Assembly: GCA_002455375.1 (NCBI GenBank)
Contig: DKKR01000033.1
Coordinates: 1 to 7,441 of the forward strand
Length of the DNA: 7,441 nucleotides
From: Bacteroidetes bacterium UBA6661
Lineage (GTDB): Bacteria; Bacteroidota; Bacteroidia; AKYH767-A; OLB10
Reading direction: 5' to 3'
Part shown: positions 1 through 5,855 of the stretch, in pieces
Position numbering within the stretch: position 1 is the first letter of the stretch
Layout: each line of letters begins with the position of its first letter
Notes under the pieces: generated by a model
The model's database searches: none
Told to the model about the DNA's origin: nothing
What the model saw: only the letters and a program-made list of their open reading frames with translations
Position numbers and translations under genes: made by a program

Positions 1-1
1 G

Positions 2-196
2 GACCACTCCGGGTACTTTTTTTCTCAGAAATTTTATAATATGACTTGTCCTGAAATAAATTTACATAGAATAAGTGTAAAACATGGAGAAAAAAGTCAT
101 TTAAAAGAAAAAAGAATCATAGAAATATTCTTGAAGAATTATTACCGAAAAAGCTCTGCTATTGTAAACCTGTACAGGTCTAAAAATGAACTGTAA
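2..196 (+). CDS. Possible C-terminal fragment of an unknown protein, cut by the window edge
   Basis: One frame stays open from base 2 to a TAA at 194-196, giving 64 codons with no stop. It reads DHSGYFFSQKFYNM at the start and ends NLYRSKNEL. An ATG at 41 would give 51 residues. I recognise no domain; the second half is rich in lysine, arginine, isoleucine and leucine and could be helical. Almost all of it lies inside the inverted-repeat element at 42-215, and its stop codon falls inside the right repeat. If the frame is genuine, the element supplied the end of an interrupted gene; otherwise the open frame is chance in AT-rich sequence. I lean toward chance or debris. Confidence 0.18.
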   Translation, partial: DHSGYFFSQKFYNMTCPEINLHRISVKHGEKSHLKEKRIIEIFLKNYYRKSSAIVNLYRSKNEL

Positions 197-215
197 ACTT
201 TTTTAGGACGAGTCA
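42..215. mobile_element. MITE-like or IS-remnant element with terminal inverted repeats
   Basis: The 25 bases at 42-66 (starting TGACTTGTCCTG, ending TTTACA) and the 24 bases at 192-215 (starting TGTAAA, ending GGACGAGTCA) are imperfect inverted repeats, with about 20 matches allowing one gap. The ends read TG...CA, which fits IS3-type and several other transposon ends. The 108-125 bp between them cannot encode a transposase, so this is either a MITE-like non-autonomous element or an internally deleted insertion sequence. An ATG at 84 gives only MEKKVI before a stop, as could be left from a decayed orfA start. No target-site duplication is visible next to the ends (ATA on the left, ACA on the right). 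The interior has a 12-bp perfect palindrome at 168-179 and a second TGTAAAC at 163-169 matching the start of the right repeat. The repeats are directly visible; the family assignment is inference. Confidence 0.5.
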
Positions 216-327
216 ACAAACAGAACTAGAAGAAAATGCGACAAAAAAGGAGTAAAATTTGGCATTGATAGATTTCCTAAAAGTTTTATTTTTTGATAAG
301 ATTTAGGAAATATACTTATATTTACTT
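216..327. other. AT-rich non-coding gap with a short inverted repeat
   Basis: No convincing gene is visible between the inverted-repeat element and the small reading frame at 328. An AAGGAG at 247-252 looks like a good ribosome binding site, but the frames behind it are tiny: a TTG at 259 gives 15 codons. A 10-bp inverted repeat (272-281 and 302-311) lies in this gap. Confidence 0.5.
272..311. repeat. 10-bp perfect inverted repeat with 20-bp spacer
   Basis: ATTTCCTAAA at 272-281 is the exact reverse complement of TTTAGGAAAT at 302-311. The spacer is AT-rich and T-rich. It could be a protein-binding site upstream of the frame at 328 or a weak hairpin. The stem has only two G-C pairs, so a strong intrinsic terminator is unlikely. 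Confidence 0.4.
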
Positions 328-582
328 ATGCAAATATTGTTTGTTTCTTTCTTTAAACCAAAGTGGAGAATAATAAGTGCTTTTGCCAGTGGAATTTATT
401 ATGGTATTGCAGGAGTTCAATATGGACTAAAAAAGACTTCAGGTAGCAGCGAAAAGTTTACCTTATGGACCGACCTGTTTATTTTTGTAATTCTTTTTAT
501 TTACTCTATCAGAAGCATTGAAATAAAGCACAGCACAGCAATCTTACCCTCTTATAACGAAGTTGCAATTACCCATTTCTAA
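328..582 (+). CDS. Hypothetical small membrane protein
   Basis: An 84-residue frame starts at ATG 328, with an in-frame stop at 304 just upstream. I do not recognise it. Residues about 16-34 (IISAFASGIYYGIAGVQYG) and about 48-62 (WTDLFIFVILFIYSI) are hydrophobic or aromatic, so a protein with one or two membrane segments is possible. No Shine-Dalgarno is well placed: AGGA at 306-309 lies 18 bases before the ATG. A Bacteroidota-type promoter is conceivable, with TTTG at 292-295 and a near-consensus TAtaTTTA at 317-324, but the spacer is 21 bp and the leader would be almost absent. It is the only plus-strand candidate gene and faces mtgA tail to tail, 28 bp apart. It could equally be a degraded gene fragment beside the mobile element. 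Confidence 0.3.
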   Translation: MQILFVSFFKPKWRIISAFASGIYYGIAGVQYGLKKTSGSSEKFTLWTDLFIFVILFIYSIRSIEIKHSTAILPSYNEVAITHF

Positions 583-610
583 AATGTTAAACGTCCAAAT
601 ATTATAAATT

Positions 611-1306
611 TTACTCTTCTAACCCCTCTGCATATTTCATATTACGTTTAATCCATTCAGTCCTTCGTACAACACGAGCATTGGGTTTTGTGGGCGACCA
701 TTTTAATGGCAGCGGAAGAATTGCTGCCAGCGATGCTGCCTGTTGCACACTTAACTGATTTGCCGGTTTATGAAAGTAGTATTGCGAAGCAGCTTCTGCA
801 CCATAAACACCATTACCCAATTCAATGACATTTAAATACACTTCCATGATGCGCTCCTTACTCCAGAAAATTTCTATCAGAAAAGTAAAATAAACTTCAA
901 ACCCTTTGCGCAGCCATGAGCGCGAGGGGAAAAGAAAAACATTTTTAGCAGTTTGCTGCGAAATGGTGCTGGCTCCCCGTTTTTTGTTTTTATGTTTTTC
1001 ATTGTACTGCACAGCTTTTTGAATCGCCTCCATATCTAAGCCAAAGTGTTCGTTAAAACGCTGGTCTTCGCTGGTCATCACTGCTTTTACCAAAAGTGGC
1101 GAAATGTTTGCAATAGGCTCCCAGTCTTTCCTGAATTGTATTTCGCGCTCAGAGTCAAAAACCTGTTCCACAAAGCGGATAATCATCAAAGGGGTAAATG
1201 GTACAGGAACAAAGCGAAACAGAATTACACCTGTAATACTTAAAATAAAAAACCATTTAATGATCTTCCACAATATTTTTCTGATTCTGATAAACAGGTT
1301 TTTCAT
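611..1306 (-). CDS. mtgA: Monofunctional biosynthetic peptidoglycan transglycosylase
   Basis: This GT51-family enzyme polymerises lipid II into glycan strands at the outer face of the inner membrane and has no transpeptidase domain. The protein has 231 residues, normal for MtgA. A basic N-terminus is followed by one membrane anchor at about 15-33. The GT51 motifs are all present: EDQRFNEHFGLD at 80-91, with the catalytic glutamate E80; RGASTISQQTAKN at 110-122; RSWLRKGFEVYF at 129-140, with the second conserved glutamate E137; then KERIMEVYLN and GVYGAEAASQYYFHK. The middle and end closely resemble E. coli MtgA as I recall it. I chose the ATG at 1306, whose A is also the last base of the glycosylase stop (TGATG), over an in-frame TTG one codon upstream. 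This arrangement suggests translational coupling. It is the last gene of the recQ-glycosylase-mtgA set, with no clear hairpin terminator after it. Confidence 0.95.
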   Translation of the reverse strand: MKNLFIRIRKILWKIIKWFFILSITGVILFRFVPVPFTPLMIIRFVEQVFDSEREIQFRKDWEPIANISPLLVKAVMTSEDQRFNEHFGLDMEAIQKAVQYNEKHKNKKRGASTISQQTAKNVFLFPSRSWLRKGFEVYFTFLIEIFWSKERIMEVYLNVIELGNGVYGAEAASQYYFHKPANQLSVQQAASLAAILPLPLKWSPTKPNARVVRRTEWIKRNMKYAEGLEE

Positions 1307-1896
1307 CAATTTGATATTTCAGGATTTATAAAAAAACGATAGGGCAGCAAGGCATCAGCGCCTGCATAATCAACACCAATGCGTGTAGTAGCGGTAATTT
1401 GTGTTGCCGAAAGTTGCAGATCAGTATTTTCAATCCATATTTTATCTCCAAAAAGAGACAGGCCTGTCATGCTGCAGTCAATGCCCAATGCCTGAGAAAC
1501 CATACCCGGTCCTGATGCGATTTGTTTCATCAGCTTGTTGACAGGTCTTCTTTTTTTGATGATTTCAATACCTCTTTTTGGAATAATGCTTCTGATCAGT
1601 ACAGCATGTGGAACATCTTTAAGGTTTGTGACAACATTAAATAGTGAATGAATACCATAACAAAGATAAACATAGGCAACACCACCCTCATGATACATGA
1701 TTTCTGTCCGATGTGTGCGTCTGTTATTCCATGAATGCGATGCTTTGTCGTTAACACCCATATATGCTTCTGTCTCTGTAATAATCCCTGACGTTAGTTT
1801 GCCATTTATCTTGGTACAGAGTTCTTTGCCTAACAATTGTTTGGCAACGTCAACAGCACTTTCCTGTAAGTAAAAAGATTGATGCAACTTACTCAT
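1306..1896 (-). CDS. 3-methyladenine DNA glycosylase, AAG/MPG family
   Basis: The enzyme removes alkylated or deaminated purines (3-methyladenine, 7-methylguanine, hypoxanthine) from DNA by cleaving the N-glycosidic bond, starting base-excision repair. The 196 residues are a full-length bacterial AAG-like protein. Its landmarks match human AAG at the same spacing: ETEAY at 41-45, with E43 equivalent to catalytic E125 and Y45 to Y127; H54 equivalent to H136; YVYLCYG at 75-81, with Y77 equivalent to Y159; N87 equivalent to N169; R102 equivalent to R182. SGPGMVSQALGI at 128-139 and RIGVDYAGADALLPYRF at 172-188 are further family signatures. This is not the AlkA or TagA fold. The start ATG lies inside the end of recQ (8-bp overlap), and the stop shares one base with the mtgA start, so the three genes are probably co-transcribed. 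Confidence 0.95.
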   Translation of the reverse strand: MSKLHQSFYLQESAVDVAKQLLGKELCTKINGKLTSGIITETEAYMGVNDKASHSWNNRRTHRTEIMYHEGGVAYVYLCYGIHSLFNVVTNLKDVPHAVLIRSIIPKRGIEIIKKRRPVNKLMKQIASGPGMVSQALGIDCSMTGLSLFGDKIWIENTDLQLSATQITATTRIGVDYAGADALLPYRFFINPEISN

Positions 1897-3805
1897 GCCA
1901 CAAAAGTATATCGCTTTCCGAAATAATTATTTTACCGGAGTCAATCAGCCATTGCAAGGATTGAACATATTGTTCTTTTTTGCTTGCAGGAAATTTTTCA
2001 AGCAGCTCATCGTATCTTAAAGTTTGTTGCTGAATAATTTCTTTTATTTCTGCATTTTGTTTCTCAAAGGTCAGGTCATTGAGTTCAATTTTATTTCTTT
2101 TTCTGCAATAGTCGCAGGTGCCACAGCGTGTGTTTGTTGTTTCTCCAAAATAATTCAGCAGCATCATACTGCGACATGAGGTAAGGCTTTCTGCATAGTG
2201 AAGCATAGCATTTACTCTTTCTTTAAAACGTTGTTTGCGAAACTCCAATAGCTTTAAATCAGGAACTACGGTTTCCTGTTTCACCCTTGAAATCAGATAA
2301 GTCAACTGTGGCTTGTCGGTCTGTTGCACGTATTCTAACAACTCATTCTTTTGTAAAAAGAACAAATGCCTGATGAGTACATCCTGTGCAATGTTTAATC
2401 TTTTTGCTAACTCTGCCTCGCTGATTCTTATAAAATTATCGAAGCTGCCACCATAAGAACGAAGTATTGTTTTAATAACTTTATCAGACTCCGGATGTTG
2501 CACCTGAAAATTATAGAGTTCAGCTTGCCCAACTGTAAATTTTAATCGTGATGGAATATAAACTGCATCAGAGAGATGAATATAACCTGCTTCTGCTATA
2601 ATTTTTAATGCATTAATAACAACTAAAGGATTGAAGTTATAGGTTGATGCAAAATCAGAAAGATCAAAATTAAAACTAATGTTTTCTCCACTGCCTAAGG
2701 CAACTTTCAGATAATTTCCAAGGGCATGATATATAAGTCTGATAAGTTTTATTTCGGGAAATGCATTTTGAAAACGCAACTCTAAGTCTGCTTTGTCGGC
2801 ACTGTTGTAAATCAAAACTGCAAAAGCATTTTTTTCATCACGTCCTGCACGTCCTGCTTCCTGATAATATGCTTCAGGGCTATCAGGCAAATCAGCATGA
2901 ATAACTGTACGCACATCAGCTTTGTCAATACCCATGCCGAAGGCATTGGTTGCCACCATAGCTTGTATCTTATTCTGCATCCAGTCACTTTGTTTTTTGT
3001 TTCTATCTGCAGCTGATAGTCCTGCATGATAAAAATCTGCCTTAATGCCTTGGCTGTTCAGATACGTTGTAATGTCTTTAGTTTTACCTCTGCTATTAAC
3101 ATAAATAACTGCACTTCCTTTAACCGATTTTAGAATCTCAGCAGTGCGTGTTAGTTTGTCTTTGTTGTATTCAACGATGTAGTTGAGGTTTTTTCTTTCA
3201 AAACTTTTCTGAAAGAAATTATGATTTTTAAAATTGAGTTTTTCTGCAATATCATTTCTTACAGATTTTGTTGCAGAAGCTGTGAGTGCAATGACGGGAA
3301 CTTCCGGAAATGCTTCTCTTAGTTCAACAATGCGCAAATAGGAGGGACGGAAATCGTAACCCCATTGTGAAATACAATGCGCTTCATCAACGGCAATAAG
3401 ATTTATTTTTATCTCTCGTAATTTTGTTAATGCAAGACTGCTTGTTAAACGTTCAGGTGACAGATATAGAAATTTCGACTTTCCGAATATGCAATTGTCA
3501 AAGGCAATTTCGATTTCTGTTTTGCTCATTCCCGAAACTACGGCAGACGCTTTTATTCCTCTGGAACGCAGGTTGTCCACCTGATCTTTCATAAGCGAAA
3601 TCAATGGAGAAATTACAAGGCATATTCCATCGAGATAAATTCCCGGCACCTGAAAACAGATAGATTTGCCGCCTCCGGTTGGCATAAGCGCCAAGGTGTC
3701 GTGACCACCAACTACAGACTCAATAATTTCCTGCTGCAAGGGTCTGAAACGACTATGCCCCCAGTATTTTATTAATATCTCATACAATTTGTCACCAACA
3801 CTCAT
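1889..3805 (-). CDS. recQ: RecQ-family ATP-dependent DNA helicase, short form without HRDC
   Basis: This superfamily 2 helicase would unwind DNA 3' to 5' in recombination and repair in the cytoplasm. In its 638 residues I see motif 0 FRPLQQE (20-26), Walker A MPTGGGKS (41-48, K47), DEAH with the aromatic-rich loop HCISQWGYDFRPS (140-155), TASAT (175-179), ATNAFGMGIDKADVR (285-299) and QEAGRAGRDE (315-324). Four zinc-binding cysteines, C544, C561, C564 and C567, have the same 17-3-3 spacing as E. coli RecQ (380, 397, 400, 403). They lie about 165 residues further along. The intervening 340-540 region has two stretches that look like winged helices (about 380-420 and 460-505), and another lies near 580-638; these are inferences from pattern. 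No HRDC domain is visible. Bacteroidota commonly carry such a RecQ of about 630 residues beside a longer one, so this may be the second paralogue. It is the first gene of the repair operon. Confidence 0.93.
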   Translation of the reverse strand: MSVGDKLYEILIKYWGHSRFRPLQQEIIESVVGGHDTLALMPTGGGKSICFQVPGIYLDGICLVISPLISLMKDQVDNLRSRGIKASAVVSGMSKTEIEIAFDNCIFGKSKFLYLSPERLTSSLALTKLREIKINLIAVDEAHCISQWGYDFRPSYLRIVELREAFPEVPVIALTASATKSVRNDIAEKLNFKNHNFFQKSFERKNLNYIVEYNKDKLTRTAEILKSVKGSAVIYVNSRGKTKDITTYLNSQGIKADFYHAGLSAADRNKKQSDWMQNKIQAMVATNAFGMGIDKADVRTVIHADLPDSPEAYYQEAGRAGRDEKNAFAVLIYNSADKADLELRFQNAFPEIKLIRLIYHALGNYLKVALGSGENISFNFDLSDFASTYNFNPLVVINALKIIAEAGYIHLSDAVYIPSRLKFTVGQAELYNFQVQHPESDKVIKTILRSYGGSFDNFIRISEAELAKRLNIAQDVLIRHLFFLQKNELLEYVQQTDKPQLTYLISRVKQETVVPDLKLLEFRKQRFKERVNAMLHYAESLTSCRSMMLLNYFGETTNTRCGTCDYCRKRNKIELNDLTFEKQNAEIKEIIQQQTLRYDELLEKFPASKKEQYVQSLQWLIDSGKIIISESDILLWHE

Positions 3806-3809
3806 GTTA

Positions 3810-3817
3810 CAAATGTA
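3810..3817 (-). promoter_or_regulatory. Possible -7 box of the recQ operon
   Basis: On the minus strand this reads TACATTTG, a full match to the Bacteroidota -7 consensus TAnnTTTG. It ends only 4 bases before the recQ ATG, so a transcript starting at the usual distance would have almost no leader. No TTTG -33 box is present about 19-21 bases upstream. It also lies in a small palindrome, TTACAAATGTAA (3807-3818). The 91-bp gap 3806-3896 contains no clear terminator for the upstream ketosynthase gene. Confidence 0.33.
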
Positions 3818-3896
3818 AACTTAGAAATGTGTTTTATGCAGTCTATGAAAAATAATTGTTGTAATGTATTCAGCTATGACTTTTAAAAACAGAATT

Positions 3897-5117
3897 TCAA
3901 TTCCTGAAACGCTGAACAATCAAAGCACTGTTTGTGCCGCCAAACCCGAATGAATTGGATAAAAAACAGTTGATACGATGTTCTTTTGCAGTGGTAATGA
4001 TGTTGATGGTTTTAGTATCGTCATCAGGTTCTTCAAAATTGATGTTTGGTGCAACAAAATCATTCTGCATCATCAGCATAGAGTAAACAACTTCACTGGC
4101 ACCTGCCATCCAGCATTCATGCCCTGTCATTGATTTGGTAGAACTTACAGGAACATTGTTTCCTAAAACATGTGAAATAACTTTTGCTTCAATACCATCA
4201 CCTGCTGGTGTTGAGGTAGCATGGGCATTTACATAGTCAATATTTGATGCATTAATTCCTGCCAATTTCATGGCCATATTTAATGAACGTTCCTGACCGT
4301 TAAAATCAGGATTTGAAATATGATCACCATTGGATGAAAATCCATAGCCGGTTACCTCTGCAAGTATGTTGGCACCTCTGCGTTGTGCCGACTCCAATGA
4401 TTCTAATATCACCGTTGCTGCACCACCGGAAGGTATAAGTCCGTCACGACTTTTATCGAAAGGACGTGATGCTTTTTCCGGTTCGTTTTCACGACTACTG
4501 AATGTGCCAAGCCCATCAAAGCTGGTCATGGCAGGTGGATTTATTTCTTGTGCTCCACCGCAGATAACACGCTCCTGTAATCCTTGTCTTATGAGTAAGT
4601 AGCCCATTCCAATGGCATGTGACCCGCTTGCGCAAGCTGCACTTAGTGTAAAATTTATTCCTTTAAGTTTATAGATGGTGGCAAGATTCATATTCACCGT
4701 GCAGTTCATATTCTGAAAAATATCACCACTGCCTATTAAAGTGTTGTCCTTCTTCTTTCTTGCCTTGTCAATAGTTTCAACAACAGATCCTGCTGTGCTG
4801 TCATTGCCAAAGATTATTCCGGTTTCATTTTTGTCCATGTAATCGGCATCGAGCATTGCCATAGCAAGTGCTTCGCGTGTTGACATGAATGCATACATTG
4901 CCGGTTGATGCATACCTAAGCGATCACGTCTGTGAAGAAAATCTTTAAGATCGGGTGTTTCTACAAAGCCTGTAAGTGCAGAACGGAATCCTAAATCTTT
5001 TCTTTGCTGATCAAAGATGATTCCGCTTTTTCCCTGACGTAACGACTCTGTAACTTCTGCAATGTTTTTTCCAATGCATGAATAAATTCCAATACCTGTG
5101 ATGACGACTCTCTGCAT
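3897..5117 (-). CDS. Beta-ketoacyl-ACP synthase (FabF-like), flexirubin/aryl polyene type
   Basis: This thiolase-fold enzyme would condense an acyl chain with malonyl-ACP in the cytoplasm. The 406 residues are full length. The Cys-His-His triad is intact: C162 in SAACASGSHA, H299 in NAHATSTPAGDG and H333 in STKSMTGHECWMAG. K328 and the C-terminal GFGGTN (391-396) are also present. The stretch after the second histidine is ECWMAGASE, where housekeeping FabF has an LLGAAGA-like sequence. I associate this variant with ketosynthases of flexirubin and aryl polyene clusters. It starts 3 bp after the ketoreductase stop and is the last of three genes that begin with an ammonia-lyase. I therefore infer a role in extending an aromatic (coumaroyl-derived) starter into a polyene rather than in primary fatty acid synthesis. 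No strong ribosome binding site is visible, so translation may be coupled to the upstream gene. Confidence 0.88.
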   Translation of the reverse strand: MQRVVITGIGIYSCIGKNIAEVTESLRQGKSGIIFDQQRKDLGFRSALTGFVETPDLKDFLHRRDRLGMHQPAMYAFMSTREALAMAMLDADYMDKNETGIIFGNDSTAGSVVETIDKARKKKDNTLIGSGDIFQNMNCTVNMNLATIYKLKGINFTLSAACASGSHAIGMGYLLIRQGLQERVICGGAQEINPPAMTSFDGLGTFSSRENEPEKASRPFDKSRDGLIPSGGAATVILESLESAQRRGANILAEVTGYGFSSNGDHISNPDFNGQERSLNMAMKLAGINASNIDYVNAHATSTPAGDGIEAKVISHVLGNNVPVSSTKSMTGHECWMAGASEVVYSMLMMQNDFVAPNINFEEPDDDTKTINIITTAKEHRINCFLSNSFGFGGTNSALIVQRFRN

Positions 5118-5120
5118 AAA

Positions 5121-5852
5121 TCAGGAATAAATACCTCCGTTAACATTGATGATTTCACCGGTAATATAGGTTGCTTTGTCTGATGTCAGAAAGCTGACAA
5201 CATGCGCAACTTCTTCAGGTGTGCCAAAACGTTCCATAGGAACTAATTTACTCAATTCTTTTTCGTTCAGTCCTTCAGTCATATCACTCCTGATAAAACC
5301 GGGAGCAACAGCGTTGACTGTGATTTTTCTTTTAGCAACTTCAAAAGCAAGCGATTTTGTTGCGGCAACAATAGCACCTTTGGCAGCTGCATAATTTGTT
5401 TGTCCTGCATTACCTTTCAATCCTGAAAGTGAAACAATATTTACTATTCTGCCTGTGCGTTTGCGAAGCATAGGGTTCACAACATAGCGGGTAACATTAT
5501 AAAATCCTTTGAGTGAAATATTTAAAACATCGTCCCAATCTTTTTCGGGCATCCACATTAAAAGTCCATCACGGGTGATGCCTGCATTGTTAACCAGCAC
5601 ACTGATAAATTTATCTTCATTCTCTTTATGCCAATGGTCAAGAGCTGCATTTACTGTTTCATGATCCTGAACATTAAACGGCAATAACTCGCCACTGCCT
5701 CCGCTATTTTTAATTGTTGTCAGCGTTTCTTCAGCAGCTTGTTTGTTTGATGCATAGTTGATGAGAATATGCAGCTTATGATCTGCTGCAAGCTGAAGTG
5801 CAATGGCTTTGCCAAGTCCTCTAGATGCTCCGGTTACTAAAGCGCAATTCAT
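5121..5852 (-). CDS. 3-oxoacyl-ACP reductase (FabG-like SDR)
   Basis: This is a classical short-chain dehydrogenase/reductase, expected to reduce 3-oxoacyl-ACP to 3-hydroxyacyl-ACP with NADPH after each condensation. The 243 residues match FabG in length. The cofactor glycine motif TGASRGLG is at 7-14 and NNAG at 88-91. The catalytic residues are N111, S141, Y154 and K158 (YAAAK), with the same Ser-Tyr-Lys spacing as E. coli FabG (138, 151, 155). The C-terminal TGEIINVNGG is also typical. It starts 3 bp after the ammonia-lyase stop and ends 3 bp before the ketosynthase start. This position suggests a pathway-dedicated reductase for an aryl polyene pigment and not the housekeeping FabG, which usually sits with fabD and acpP. 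Substrate specificity cannot be read from the sequence alone. Confidence 0.92.
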   Translation of the reverse strand: MNCALVTGASRGLGKAIALQLAADHKLHILINYASNKQAAEETLTTIKNSGGSGELLPFNVQDHETVNAALDHWHKENEDKFISVLVNNAGITRDGLLMWMPEKDWDDVLNISLKGFYNVTRYVVNPMLRKRTGRIVNIVSLSGLKGNAGQTNYAAAKGAIVAATKSLAFEVAKRKITVNAVAPGFIRSDMTEGLNEKELSKLVPMERFGTPEEVAHVVSFLTSDKATYITGEIINVNGGIYS

Positions 5853-5855
5853 CTT

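Noticed and set aside
247..306. AAGGAG followed by a 15-codon TTG frame
   Set aside because: The site looks good, but the peptide is too short and unconserved to call from sequence alone; purine runs are frequent in this AT-rich gap.
583..610. Bidirectional terminator between the 84-codon frame and mtgA
   Set aside because: Only weak A/T complementarity is present, with no GC-containing stem and no convincing T-run.
1307..1309. TTG start codon for mtgA one codon before the ATG
   Set aside because: It would add a single residue. The ATG at 1306 overlaps the preceding stop as TGATG, a common coupling arrangement.
1046..1331. Plus-strand frames of 65 and 75 codons
   Set aside because: They lie opposite mtgA, whose motifs are unambiguous, and show no recognisable domain.
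2812..3027. 71-codon minus-strand frame
   Set aside because: It lies inside recQ in another frame, across conserved helicase motifs V and VI.
3885..3910. Terminator hairpin after the ketosynthase gene
   Set aside because: The GAATTGAAATTC palindrome has only a 2-base loop and no stable stem, so it does not support an intrinsic terminator.
4366..4602. 78-codon plus-strand frame
   Set aside because: It is antisense to the conserved part of the ketosynthase and has no start signals.
5176..5394. 72-codon plus-strand frame
   Set aside because: It is antisense to the ketoreductase active-site region, a typical shadow frame.
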